This document shows positions 16,470 through 25,596 of a stretch of 38,030 nucleotides of DNA, piece after piece. The DNA is from Lentisphaeria bacterium (GTDB lineage Bacteria > Verrucomicrobiota > Lentisphaeria > Victivallales > JAADHT01). Below the pieces are notes generated by a model, which saw only the letters and a list, made by a program, of their open reading frames with translations, did no database searches and was not told the DNA's origin. Within the stretch, counting starts at the first letter, position 1, and each line of letters opens with the position of its first letter. The stretch spans positions 1 to 38,030 of the forward strand of contig WFSE01000059.1 of NCBI GenBank assembly GCA_015486135.1, written 5' to 3'. Position numbers and translations under genes: made by a program.

Positions 16470-17630
16470 ATGGCGAACGCTAAAACAATAAAATTCGGGC
16501 GGCGTATCGAATTAGCATTCGAATACGAGGTGATCTTTACTTCGGACGCGTTTAATCCGGATAATCCAGCGATTTTCTCCCTGTTCGAATCCATTCTCGG
16601 GCCGGACATAGACGCGCCGCAACGCGCGTTGTTCGCGGTGGAGGAAGAGTTGCTAGATTACATCCCGGACTTGCTGCGCATGATTGAGAAATACGCCGAT
16701 ACAAACCTCGGCGTTTTGCTTTATTCGTATTCCCTGGAACTGATGCACGGTGGCGAGAATTCCAAGAGGATGGGCGCCTTGCCAGGGCTCTTGGAATCTT
16801 TTAGCGGGGCTCTTCTGGATAGGCATTCTATTGTCGTTATCATTGGCGGTGGCGCGTTTTTGGATGCTGTTGGATTCGCCGCTTCCCTCGTGCACCGCGG
16901 ACTCCGACAGGTGCGCGTTCCAACCACTGTCCTAGCCCAATGCGATTCCGGCGTGGGGGTTAAGACCGGCATCAATATGTTCGGAAAGAAAAACTACATT
17001 GGAACCTTCGCCCCTCCAGTGGCTGTCATCAACGACTTTGACTTCCTGGACACCTTGGAGCTCAGGGACTGGTTGGCGGGAATCCCGGAGGCGTTCAAAG
17101 TCGCCATGATTAAAGACGCCGATTTTTTCCAATGGCTCGTTGACGTCGCTCCGAGGCTGGCGAAACGCGACCGTCCGGCCATGGAGGAACTCGTGCGACG
17201 TTGCGCTATTATTCATCTTGACCATATCGCCAATTCGGGCGACCCTTTCGAGACCGGATCGGCCAGACCCCTCGATTTCGGACATTGGCTAGCTCACAAG
17301 CTCGAAATGGATTCCTACGGAAAAATCAGGCATGGCGAGGCCGTGGCTATTGGATTGCTAGTCGATACGCTTTACGCTATCGAAAAAGGTCTCTTGGAAA
17401 AAAAGGTTTTCGACGATTTGAAGTCGGCCTTTCAAATCTTGGGGCTCCCCTTGGACTGTCCCGAACTTAACCCCGACGCGGGCTTTATCGCCGTCGCTTT
17501 GGAGGATTTCAGGGAGCATCTTGGCGGAGAACTACATGTGACCCTTCCCAACGGACTGGGAAACAAGGTCGAGCACACCACGATGGACATCCCTCTTCTG
17601 CGGAAGATTATCGCTGGGATGAAAAGCTAG
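16470..17630 (+). CDS. EboD-like 3-dehydroquinate synthase homologue (sugar phosphate cyclase)
   Basis: The 386-aa protein belongs to the superfamily of NAD- and metal-dependent cyclases that includes AroB. Key blocks are VVIIGGGAFLDAVGFAASLVHRG (NAD-binding), VPTTVLAQCDSGVGVKTGIN, GKKNYIGTFAPPVAVINDFDFLDTL, and the metal-ligand region SGDPFETGSARPLDFGHWLAHKLE with RHGEAVAIG. From memory, this variant (GDPFE, RPLDFGHW) matches EboD, encoded in the ebo clusters of bacteria and algae, better than true AroB; the exact substrate is not known. No other ebo gene is adjacent, although a TIM-barrel protein lies 2.6 kb upstream. The ATG was chosen over a GTG three codons earlier; a GAGG lies rather close to it. 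Confidence 0.82.
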   Translation: MANAKTIKFGRRIELAFEYEVIFTSDAFNPDNPAIFSLFESILGPDIDAPQRALFAVEEELLDYIPDLLRMIEKYADTNLGVLLYSYSLELMHGGENSKRMGALPGLLESFSGALLDRHSIVVIIGGGAFLDAVGFAASLVHRGLRQVRVPTTVLAQCDSGVGVKTGINMFGKKNYIGTFAPPVAVINDFDFLDTLELRDWLAGIPEAFKVAMIKDADFFQWLVDVAPRLAKRDRPAMEELVRRCAIIHLDHIANSGDPFETGSARPLDFGHWLAHKLEMDSYGKIRHGEAVAIGLLVDTLYAIEKGLLEKKVFDDLKSAFQILGLPLDCPELNPDAGFIAVALEDFREHLGGELHVTLPNGLGNKVEHTTMDIPLLRKIIAGMKS

Positions 17631-17639
17631 CTCGGGGGG

Positions 17640-19451
17640 TTATTCCTCCCCGTCGGGGATATCCAGCAGTTTGACATTTTTCATGTATACGATGACCGCG
17701 CCGTTGGATTTCGGTTTGTAGTTGTAGACATTCCCTTTGAACGTGATCGTCTGGCCGATCTTGAGCTTGGCGGCGTTCGATTTTTCCGAGGTTACAAGTA
17801 TAACGTTGAATCTTTTGTAAAGCATCCTGCCTGGGCAGGCCACTCCTATCTCCGCCTTCCAAATACCCCCTTTGACATACGCCACTTTTCCGCTCCAAGT
17901 GTGCTCGGAGCCGCTGTGCTCCGACCAGAAGGTTTTGGCGTGCAACGACGTGTTTTTGGTCACGTCGAAGTTGTCGGCGAATTTAACGAAATCGGCTTCC
18001 GGCCCGGAAAGCTCTTTTTCCGCGTCCTTGCCAGGGGATGGGGCCTTCGCGGGGACACCCTTTGCGCTTTGGGACGAGCCATTTTTCGCTATGGAGTCAT
18101 TTGTTCTGGAATTCCGCGAATTCCGCGAGACCCGCGTGGGAGACGCGGGGCTTTCCGGGGCCTTTCGTCCGAAATACATGAAGGTTATAGCCGCTATCGC
18201 AATAAACGCGATACACGCTAGAACTATGGCGGCCCCAATTACGATAAACAGCGTTTTCTTGTCCTTGCCAGAGGGCGGGCCCCCGCCGTCCTTTCCCTTT
18301 GGTTTTTCGGTTTGGTCCCGGTTATCCGTGGGGTTGTCGCTTGACGTGTCAAATGTTATCTGAGTCGCCATCTTTGTGGCATCACCAATTTCAATTTTGT
18401 TGGCGGTGGACGCTTCCATTGGTGATATGGCGGACATGCCGACGTAGGTTTCCTCTCCGAAATCCACATATTCCTCGAGCGGGAGGGGCATGTTCGGAGG
18501 CTTCCCTTCAAGGACCAATTCAATATCCTTGCTAAGTTCCGACCAGCTCGATGGACGCTTCTCGCGTTCTTTCTCCATCATTCTTTTAAGAAGAGCTTCG
18601 CATTCAACGCTGATATCAATATTTTTTTCGCGGATTGGAGGATACGCGTCGTTGATATGCTTCATTATGATCGCCATGGCGGTGGACGCGTCGAATGGAA
18701 CCACGCCTGAAAGCATATGGTAAAGCGTGGCCCCCAGAGAGTACATGTCCGTGCGGAAATCCAAATCTTCGGACGCGACAGCCTGTTCCGGGCTCATATA
18801 GTATGGCGTTCCCACAACCGTGCCGGTCATCGTGAGAGCGGTGTCCTCGTCCAAACTCTTGGATATTCCCATGTCCAAAAGCATGGGAATCCCTTTTTCG
18901 TTCAATATTATATTGGAGGGCTTGATGTCCCTGTGGAGTATCCTGCACTCTTCCCAAGCGTATTCCAAGGCCGACACCAGGGCCAAGATGATCTTGAGGG
19001 CATCTTTCTCGGAGAATGGCCCGTCGTCCTCGATAATTTCTTCGATGGAGCGTCCCTTGACAAACGATATCGCCAAATAGTGAACCCCTTTGTCTCGCCC
19101 CGCATGGAAGGCCGTAACTATGTTGGGATGGGAGAGCTTGGCGGAATTTTTCACTTCGCGGTCGAATCGATCCACGAATCTCCGGTCCGAGGCGAGATGG
19201 GGAAACAGTACTTTCAGCGCTACCCTGCGGTTCATCGAGGTCTGCTCGGCAAGCCAAACCTCGCCCATGGCTCCGGAGCCGATAGGCTCGAGGAGCTTGA
19301 AGTCGCCCACCTCCATCCCAGGCTCCAGCCCGGGAATAGGCACCTGGATATCCTTTCCGCACGCGTTGCAGACGATAGCTTGCCCGCAAAGGGAATCGTC
19401 GGATGCCACAGGTTTTCCGCAATCAGGACATGGAAACGTGATTCCAGCCAT
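17640..19451 (-). CDS. Membrane-anchored Ser/Thr protein kinase with zinc ribbon and C-terminal OB-like domain
   Basis: The 603-aa protein starts with a zinc ribbon (C8, C11, C28, C31), then a PknB-type kinase domain at about residues 50-315. It has glycine loop IGSGAMGEV, VALKVL lysine, catalytic LHRDIKPSNIIL, and APE-type MSPEQ. The metal-binding DFG is DMG (LLDMGISKS), a tolerated variant, so it is probably active. A Pro/Gly/Lys-rich linker leads to one membrane helix (LFIVIGAAIVLACIAFIAIAAITFMYF). A Ser/Arg-rich stalk follows, then an extracytoplasmic domain with beta-strand character that resembles tRNA_anti-like OB folds (GQTITFKGNVYNYKPKSNGAVIVYMKNVKLLD). The gene at 25983 carries similar repeats. 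Substrates are unknown. It is convergent with the EboD-like gene, 9 bp away. Confidence 0.92.
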   Translation of the reverse strand: MAGITFPCPDCGKPVASDDSLCGQAIVCNACGKDIQVPIPGLEPGMEVGDFKLLEPIGSGAMGEVWLAEQTSMNRRVALKVLFPHLASDRRFVDRFDREVKNSAKLSHPNIVTAFHAGRDKGVHYLAISFVKGRSIEEIIEDDGPFSEKDALKIILALVSALEYAWEECRILHRDIKPSNIILNEKGIPMLLDMGISKSLDEDTALTMTGTVVGTPYYMSPEQAVASEDLDFRTDMYSLGATLYHMLSGVVPFDASTAMAIIMKHINDAYPPIREKNIDISVECEALLKRMMEKEREKRPSSWSELSKDIELVLEGKPPNMPLPLEEYVDFGEETYVGMSAISPMEASTANKIEIGDATKMATQITFDTSSDNPTDNRDQTEKPKGKDGGGPPSGKDKKTLFIVIGAAIVLACIAFIAIAAITFMYFGRKAPESPASPTRVSRNSRNSRTNDSIAKNGSSQSAKGVPAKAPSPGKDAEKELSGPEADFVKFADNFDVTKNTSLHAKTFWSEHSGSEHTWSGKVAYVKGGIWKAEIGVACPGRMLYKRFNVILVTSEKSNAAKLKIGQTITFKGNVYNYKPKSNGAVIVYMKNVKLLDIPDGEE

Positions 19452-19607
19452 TCAACACCATCCTCTCCCTCGCTTCAGTCACACTACTGGGGACGCGCGA
19501 AATTTACCACGTTCTGCGGAAGTCGCAAACTCTATTTCGGGAAAGACTCCCGTATCGTGCGAGGAAGCACCCACCTCTCATGTCCGAGGGAAACCTCCCG
19601 CTGACCT

Positions 19608-21452
19608 TCAATCCAGCGTGAAGGAGCTTTTGTACGCGTTCTTTTCCTCTTCCGACAGACGCGGCTGCTCCTCCTTGATCAATATATTGTTGCCCATGGC
19701 CAACGCGTCCATCTCGGTGTGCATGAAGCAACGGTAGGCGTCTTCGGGAGAGTGGACTATGGGCTCCCCTCGTATATTGAAGCTGGTGTTGATGATGACC
19801 GCGCGGCCCGTTTTCTCCTTGAAACGCTTAATCAGATCGTAATACGCTCCATGCCGCTTCCTGTCCACCGTCTGCACCCGCGCCGAGTAGTCCACGTGAG
19901 TGACTGCAGGAATGTCCGAGCGAGGTATATTGACCCGCTTTCTCAAATCGTCGTCCTTCTCCATGATCTTTTCCTCTTCGCTTGAGAGTTGTCTCCGGCG
20001 GGATCCCTTCACTGGCGCCACAAGGAGCATGTAAGGCGACTCGGTCTCCATTTCGAAATACTCGGATACATCCTCGGCCAAAACCGACGGCGCGAAAGGA
20101 CGGAACGATTCGCGGTATTTTATCTTGAGATTCATTTTCGTCTGCATTTCGGGGTTGCCAGCGTCGCCGATGATACTCCTGGCCCCTAGCGCCCTGGGGC
20201 CGAACTCCATCCTGCCGCGGAACCACCCCACGACTTTTCCCGCTACCAGCATGTCAGAAACCTCGTCCACTAACTTGGTGTCGCTTTCAATTCGCTTGAA
20301 CTTGGCTCCCAACGCGTCCAGCCTTTTAGCGATTTCCGTGTCGTCGAAGGACGGCCCGAGAAGCGAGCCTTTCTGCGAATCGCTTGGATTGGGAGTTCGG
20401 CTGTTGTCCAAAAGCTGGAACCAGGTCAGAAGTGCCGCTCCGAGAGCCCCTCCGGCATCCCCGGCCGCGGGTTGGATCCACACGTTGTCGAAAACGCCGG
20501 AGCGGAGAAGCTTGCCGTTGCCGACGCAATTCAGCGCCACACCCCCGGCGAGACAAATGTTTTCAGCTCCGACAACCTTTCTCGCGTGACGGGCCATTTT
20601 GAGCATGGCCTCTTCCGTCACCGCCTGCACCGACGCCGCCAAATCCATCTCTTTTTTCGTGATTGGTGTTTCGGGCTCGCGGGGAGGGGCTCCAAACAGA
20701 TCGTGGAATTTTCTCGAGGTCATTGTCAGTCCTTGGCAGTAATTGAAATACGACATGTCCATCCAAATGGAACCGTCTTCCAAGAGCTCCATCAACCGCG
20801 TCTTTATCGTCTCCGCGTAGACGGGCTCGCCGTATGGTGCGAGTCCCATCAGTTTGTACTCGCCGGAGTTGACCTTGAACCCGATGTAGTATGTGAAAGC
20901 CGAGTAGAGAAGTCCCAACGAGTGCGGGAATCGCAATTCCTGTAGAATCTCAACCCGGTTTCCGTCGCCGACTCCGATACTCGCCGTGGCCCATTCTCCA
21001 ACGCCGTCCAACGTGAGTATCGCCGCTTTTTCGAAAGGGGAGGGGAAAAAGGCGCTAGCCGCGTGGGACTCGTGGTGCTCCGGAAACAGTATTTTTCCGC
21101 GGAAACCATCGCCAAGCTCTTTGTGTATGACTCGGCGGATATTGATTTTTTGCTTCAACCACAACGGAATCGCCTTGGAGAAGGAGCCGAATCCGCGGGG
21201 TGCGAACGCCAGGTAGGTTTCCAGAAGACGGTCGAATTTCAGAAGCGGTTTGTCGTAGAATACCGCATAATCAATGTCTGAGACCGACAAGCCGGCGTGT
21301 CGCAAGCAGAATTGGACCGCGTTGGCGGGGAAATTGAAGTCGTGCTTGATCCGCGTGAACCTCTCCTCCTGCGCCGCCGCCACTACTTCGCCATCGACGA
21401 GAAGCGTTGCCGCCGAGTCGTGGTAAAATGCCGATATCCCTAAAATATTCAT
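19608..21452 (-). CDS. Carbamoyltransferase, NodU/CmcH family
   Basis: The family transfers a carbamoyl group from carbamoyl phosphate to hydroxyl groups of sugars, Nod factors or antibiotics. The 614-aa protein starts MNILGISAFYHDSAATLLVDGEVVAAAQEERFTRIKHD, the classic N-terminus. The Kae1-like metal-binding segment is HHESHAASAFFPSPF. ASKH-type blocks follow: LTLDGVGEWATAS, ICLAGGVALNCVGNGKLL and PAAGDAGGALGAAL. The C-terminal YrdC-like domain has GRMEFGPRALGARSIIGD and INTSFNIRGEPIVHSPEDA. The ORF track starts 244 codons too early, inside the divergent gene; the real start is the ATG at 21452. It may modify a glycan made by the glycosyltransferases in the window, but no acceptor can be read. 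Confidence 0.93.
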   Translation of the reverse strand: MNILGISAFYHDSAATLLVDGEVVAAAQEERFTRIKHDFNFPANAVQFCLRHAGLSVSDIDYAVFYDKPLLKFDRLLETYLAFAPRGFGSFSKAIPLWLKQKINIRRVIHKELGDGFRGKILFPEHHESHAASAFFPSPFEKAAILTLDGVGEWATASIGVGDGNRVEILQELRFPHSLGLLYSAFTYYIGFKVNSGEYKLMGLAPYGEPVYAETIKTRLMELLEDGSIWMDMSYFNYCQGLTMTSRKFHDLFGAPPREPETPITKKEMDLAASVQAVTEEAMLKMARHARKVVGAENICLAGGVALNCVGNGKLLRSGVFDNVWIQPAAGDAGGALGAALLTWFQLLDNSRTPNPSDSQKGSLLGPSFDDTEIAKRLDALGAKFKRIESDTKLVDEVSDMLVAGKVVGWFRGRMEFGPRALGARSIIGDAGNPEMQTKMNLKIKYRESFRPFAPSVLAEDVSEYFEMETESPYMLLVAPVKGSRRRQLSSEEEKIMEKDDDLRKRVNIPRSDIPAVTHVDYSARVQTVDRKRHGAYYDLIKRFKEKTGRAVIINTSFNIRGEPIVHSPEDAYRCFMHTEMDALAMGNNILIKEEQPRLSEEEKNAYKSSFTLD

Positions 21453-21611
21453 GTGCTTGTTCCAGGCAAACTTATGGGCGGAGGACGCTATTCTTGCGGA
21501 AACACCCGTCCCGTCGCCAATCCCGCGTCCGACAATAAGAGACCAGCGACTGTTTTTCAAGGCGATGTCTTCACTTGTGGCTCCTTTCGTCCAACGACCA
21601 GGCCGGGGGCG

Positions 21612-21640
21612 TTGCAATCGGCGGGCGGACATTGTATATT
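21612..21640 (+). promoter_or_regulatory. Sigma70-type promoter for the response regulator
   Basis: TTGCAA and TATATT are separated by exactly 17 nt, ending 44 nt before the ATG at 21685, in the 232-bp divergent gap. No sigma54 -24/-12 box was found here. Confidence 0.55.
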
Positions 21641-21684
21641 CAGGTTTCCGTACGCTTGCCTTTAGCGGAACCAGTAGGTGGGAA

Positions 21685-23046
21685 ATGGCATCGAAAGAAA
21701 GAGCGAAAATATTGATCGTCGAGGATGAGCGCAATACCCGAGAGGGGCTCGCGCGTCTCCTAAGACCAAAATACGACATCACCTTGGCGGAAGACGGCTT
21801 CCGAGGTGGAAATATTCTTAGGCGCCGTGATTTCGATATAGTGCTCACCGACCTCAAAATGCCAGGCGCGGATGGGATGGATGTCCTCGAGGAGGCGTTG
21901 AAGAAAAGCTCTCCGCCGCTGGTGATAATATTAACCGCGTATGGCTCTATCGAAGGCGCTGTCGGAGCCATGAGGGCCGGTGCGTACGATTTCATCTCGA
22001 AGCCCGTGAACCTGGACCAGCTCGAGCTGGTCGTCAAAAGAGCGCTCGAATCGCGCAAACTCGAAAAGGAGAATCGGGAACTTAAAAAACGCCTCGACCG
22101 TAAATTCGGACTGGAAAGCCTGATCGGCGATTCAACCGCTATGTGCCAAGTCGTGGACACCATCCGGCAAATTGCCCCAGCCAAAACAACGGTCCTGATA
22201 ACCGGCGAAAGCGGAACCGGAAAAGAGCTTGTGGCCCAGTCGATACACCAGTTGAGCGGGCGTTCCGGGCCGTTCGTTCCTGTTCATTGCGCGGCGTTGC
22301 CTGCCAATCTCCTGGAAAGCGAGCTTTTTGGACACGAGAAGGGAGCGTTCACGGGTGCCGTTGAACGCCGATTGGGACGTTTCGAATTGGCCGAGGCCGG
22401 TACAATCTTTCTTGACGAAATCGGCGAGATCGACAAGCAGACTCAAGTTAAACTGCTTAGGGTCTTGGAATCCAGAACATTCGAACGCGTGGGGGGTGTC
22501 GAACAAATAACAACATCCGCTAGAATCGTCGCCGCCACAAACCGAGACCTAAAGGCCATGGTCGAGAAAGGCGAGTTCCGCGAGGATCTTTTCTTCAGGC
22601 TTTTCGTGGTGGCTATCCATATGCCTCCGTTGAGGGAGCGCAAAGAGGATATCCCACTTATGCTCGATACCTTCGCCAACGAGTTCGCCGCTGAGGCTGG
22701 AAAGGAGTTGCAGGGCTTCTCGGATAAAGCGCTGAACATTCTCCTCGCCTACGACTGGCCGGGCAACGTCCGCGAACTCCGCAACTGCGTCGAGAGAATG
22801 GTCGTTATGACTAGGGGACATCTCCTCGACGAGGACTCTATCCCCGTCCATATTCGCGAGTCGGTGGTGCCAGGAGCCGTCAAGCGTCCAGTGCTGACCT
22901 CGTCCCTGAACTTGGAGGCTAACGAAAAGGCCTTGATCATCAAAGCGCTCGACGAGACCGGAGGTAACCGTACGAAAGCCGCCGAACTCCTTGGTATAAG
23001 TCGACGAACCATGCACCGGAAACTCCACCAGTATGGATTGACATAG
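21685..23046 (+). CDS. Sigma54-dependent response regulator (NtrC/AtoC family)
   Basis: This two-component activator remodels sigma54 RNA polymerase when phosphorylated. The 453-aa protein has three intact domains. The receiver domain (1-120) has the acidic pair ED (13-14), phospho-acceptor D56 in VLTDLKMPG and a conserved Lys in ISKPVN. The AAA+ domain (about 143-375) has Walker A GESGTGKE, the sigma54-contact loop GAFTGA, Walker [12 protein letters not shown] and the arginine region REDLFFRL. The C-terminal Fis-type helix-turn-helix is [21 protein letters not shown]. The start was moved from the ORF track to the ATG after AGGTGGGAA. No histidine kinase is adjacent. Its TAG stop is the start of a repeat-like TAGGGCTTGATGA. 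It is divergent from the carbamoyltransferase. Confidence 0.95.
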   Translation: MASKERAKILIVEDERNTREGLARLLRPKYDITLAEDGFRGGNILRRRDFDIVLTDLKMPGADGMDVLEEALKKSSPPLVIILTAYGSIEGAVGAMRAGAYDFISKPVNLDQLELVVKRALESRKLEKENRELKKRLDRKFGLESLIGDSTAMCQVVDTIRQIAPAKTTVLITGESGTGKELVAQSIHQLSGRSGPFVPVHCAALPANLLESELFGHEKGAFTGAVERRLGRFELAEAGTIFLDEIGEIDKQTQVKLLRVLESRTFERVGGVEQITTSARIVAATNRDLKAMVEKGEFREDLFFRLFVVAIHMPPLRERKEDIPLMLDTFANEFAAEAGKELQGFSDKALNILLAYDWPGNVRELRNCVERMVVMTRGHLLDEDSIPVHIRESVVPGAVKRPVLTSSLNLEANEKALIIKALDETGGNRTKAAELLGISRRTMHRKLHQYGLT

Positions 23047-23061
23047 GGCTTGATGACATTA
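23044..23061 (+). repeat. Repeat end fused to the response-regulator stop codon
   Basis: The stop TAG opens TAGGGCTTGATGACATTA. The first 13 bases differ from the repeat terminus TAGGGCTTGCTGA at one position. It is the weakest of the stop-codon cases because the sequence diverges after that. Confidence 0.5.
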
Positions 23062-23332
23062 TGGCGGATTTTGAGACGGCGGGGGCTGGACTAGCACTTC
23101 TGACTTTAGTCCTACCCTAGGAACGACGAGCCTGAGGAGCAGGCAACGCGCGGAACTATCAAAACATTTACCACCTGCTACAAGTCTCCAGCGAAGCGAG
23201 TGGTTGGAAAGGACGGAAGAAAAATGCGAATGACTCAAATCAGAAATAATACGGCGGAAACGTTCGAGGAGTCAGTTTTGGAACATTTGAATTTGGTTCG
23301 AGTTTCGGGTTTAGGATTTCGGATTTAGTATC

Positions 23333-23398
23333 TCCGCGTTCTTTGCTTCTCTGCGAGGGAAAGAGAAAGAAGAAGAGATTGCCTCGCGAAGACGCGGA
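23333..23398 (+). repeat. Long imperfect hairpin upstream of the tetrapyrrole fusion gene
   Basis: TCCGCGTTCTTTGCTTCTCT followed by GCGAGG is answered by CCTCGCGAAGACGCGGA, with a purine-rich loop (AAAGAGAAAGAAGAAGAG). It ends 20 nt before the ATG. It is preceded by a degenerate TTTCGGGTTTAGGATTTCGG stretch. I recall similar CTCTGCGTTCTTTGC-type repeats scattered in unrelated environmental genomes. The remaining bases from 23062 to 23332 hold nothing I can name. Confidence 0.6.
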
Positions 23399-23418
23399 AC
23401 TGGCCGAGGTGTTTGGAA

Positions 23419-25596
23419 ATGGAAAAACTGAATTTCAAATTGGGAACTAGAAGAAGCGAATTGGCTCTAATTCAAGCCTGTTCCGCGGCGGCAGCCATCG
23501 AAAATGATTTTCCAAGCGTCCGTTTCGACGTGGTGGAATTCGACACCCCCGGCGACCGCGACAAGTCCACCGACCTCAGAACCAGCGATCCCGACTTTTT
23601 CACGCGCGACTTGGACCAGGCGGTGTTGGACGGACGCTTGGACTGCGCCGTCCACAGCGCCAAAGACCTGCCATCCCCCGTGCCAGAGGGGCTGGACTGG
23701 TTCTGGCTCCCTTGGCGGGCCTCTAGGGAGGACGCTATCGTAACCCGAAACGGTATGGCCGTCGCCGACCTGCCGCCTAATCCCGTCGTGGGCGTTAGCA
23801 GCGATAGAAGGGCGGAATACGCGAAATACGCGTTCCCGGACGCCTGCCTCGAACCCATTCGAGGCAACATTCAAGAACGGTTGAAGCAACTCGACGAGGG
23901 GCGGTTCGACATCCTGATTATGGCCTTGGCGGCGCTGGAACGTCTGGGACTGCGTGACCGGGCTGTGGAAACCATCCCGTTGAGCGAATTGCCTACACCT
24001 CCCGGGCAAGGCGTTCTAGCGGTGACTTTCAAGGCGGGCGATCCCGTCATGGAGACAATCCGTGCGCTGTATGTCAAATCCGTCGCGTTCGTCGGCGCCG
24101 GCCCCGGCGACCCCGGACTCGCGACTTCCGCGACTGTGAGATTGCTTGGCGAATGCGATGTCTGCCTCTACGACGCCCTGGCGTCCGAGGCGCTACTGGA
24201 AAATCTCCCCGAAACCGCCGAGGCGGTGTTCGTAGGCAAACGATCGGGAAAACACTCGATGCCGCAAAACGAAATCTCCGCCCTGATAACCGAACGCGCC
24301 AGCCGCGGGGAACGCGTCGTGAGGCTCAAGGGCGGCGACCCCGGACTCTTCGGTAGACTCGCCGAGGAAATTGACGCGCTCGATGCCTTGCGCCTGCCGT
24401 TCCGAGTCGTCCCGGGGGTAACGTCGGTGTCGGCGGCTACAACCGGCACCGGACTCCTCCCCACGCGGGCTGGAATCGCTAGAACCTTCACGGTCGCCAC
24501 ACCTAGAAAACGGGGTGCGACACCACACGAAATCACCTGGCCGGACAAAAATGAAAGACTGAACGCCCCCTTGATTATTATGATGGGCGCGAAAAGCGCG
24601 CCGGAAATAGCGCGCGAACTCCGCGGCGAGGGCCGTTCCCCCGACGAGCCTTTCGCCATCGTCTTTTCCGCAGGGACGCATGACGAGAAAATCGTAACGA
24701 CAACCCTCGGAGAGGCGGCGGAGGGGAAACTGCCCGAAAACCCCGAGGCCCCCGGAATAATAATCTCGGGCGAAACCGCTTCCCCGGAATTCATATTCAA
24801 ACGGCGTGGCGCGTTCCGCGGCGCAAGAGTCCTCCTGACTGCCTCCAAAGACCTCTCGAAGCGGGCGGCGTCGCTTGTCGAATGGATGGGGGGACGCCCG
24901 ATCATATTCCCCTTGGTCGAGCTGCGGCCGGACACCGAACGGATCGCGGAATTGGCGGGGATAACCCAATGCGATTGGGTGGTGGTCACCTCTCCGGCCG
25001 CCGCGGAGATATTCCTCGACGCCCTCGCATCCTTGAACATAGATGCCAGGCATATCCCCAAAATCATGGTCGCCGGGCCGGGGACCGCTCGAGTGTTTAT
25101 CGCCAAAGGCATATTCCCCGATGCCGTTCCGGATAGCGATTTCGGTGCGAAAGGGATACGGAAACTGGCGATTCGCGAATTCCGCGACGGCGATAGAATT
25201 GCCCGTGTCCGTTCCGATCTGGCCGCCCCGGCGTCGGAACTTTTCGCGGATTCCGCGCTGAAACTCGACCTGCTCGACCTCCCAATCTACAAGAATGTCC
25301 GCCTTACGCCGGAATCCCTGCCCGATTTCGACGCCGCGCTTTTCGCAAGTTCATCGGCGGTCGAGGCGTTCAACGACAACTTCGGTGCCGCCGCCCTCGA
25401 CGGCAAAGACCTGGCGGTAATCGGCGAACCCACCCTGGCCGCCCTGAAACACCACCTCTCCAGCGCTTCCCCCGCCGTCCCGAAATGCGCCACAATCGAC
25501 GCTGCGGTCACCGCCCTTGCCGCGAATATGCTAAATACAGGTGGGTCCATGAAACACACTAAAAAAGAGGGTAGAACCACGAATGAACACGAATAG
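23419..25596 (+). CDS. hemC/cobA/hemD: Tetrapyrrole triple fusion: truncated HemC + CobA/SUMT + HemD
   Basis: One 725-aa protein covers the steps from porphobilinogen to precorrin-2. Residues 1-218 are hydroxymethylbilane synthase domains 1 and 2, with KLGTRRSELAL, the catalytic AVHSAKDLP (K82, D83), the Arg pair in VSSDRRAE and RGNIQERL. Residues 219-460 are uroporphyrinogen-III methyltransferase (VAFVGAGPGDPGL, VGKRSGKHSMPQ, VVRLKGGDPGLFGR, VVPGVTSVSAA). Residues about 465-710 are uroporphyrinogen-III synthase (VLLTASKDLSKRAASLVEWMGGRPIIFPLVEL). HemC domain 3, with the cofactor cysteine, is absent: the methyltransferase follows straight after PPGQGVLAV...ALYV. The ATG follows GAGGTG at 8 nt. 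Codons end mainly in C, unlike the G-ending TPR and membrane-operon genes. The last residues (RTTNEHE) are encoded by a dispersed repeat. Confidence 0.9.
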   Translation: MEKLNFKLGTRRSELALIQACSAAAAIENDFPSVRFDVVEFDTPGDRDKSTDLRTSDPDFFTRDLDQAVLDGRLDCAVHSAKDLPSPVPEGLDWFWLPWRASREDAIVTRNGMAVADLPPNPVVGVSSDRRAEYAKYAFPDACLEPIRGNIQERLKQLDEGRFDILIMALAALERLGLRDRAVETIPLSELPTPPGQGVLAVTFKAGDPVMETIRALYVKSVAFVGAGPGDPGLATSATVRLLGECDVCLYDALASEALLENLPETAEAVFVGKRSGKHSMPQNEISALITERASRGERVVRLKGGDPGLFGRLAEEIDALDALRLPFRVVPGVTSVSAATTGTGLLPTRAGIARTFTVATPRKRGATPHEITWPDKNERLNAPLIIMMGAKSAPEIARELRGEGRSPDEPFAIVFSAGTHDEKIVTTTLGEAAEGKLPENPEAPGIIISGETASPEFIFKRRGAFRGARVLLTASKDLSKRAASLVEWMGGRPIIFPLVELRPDTERIAELAGITQCDWVVVTSPAAAEIFLDALASLNIDARHIPKIMVAGPGTARVFIAKGIFPDAVPDSDFGAKGIRKLAIREFRDGDRIARVRSDLAAPASELFADSALKLDLLDLPIYKNVRLTPESLPDFDAALFASSSAVEAFNDNFGAAALDGKDLAVIGEPTLAALKHHLSSASPAVPKCATIDAAVTALAANMLNTGGSMKHTKKEGRTTNEHE

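Noticed and set aside
21453-21684. Sigma54 promoter for the carbamoyltransferase, controlled by the divergent activator
   Set aside because: No TGGCAC-N5-TTGC-type box was found on either strand in this gap.
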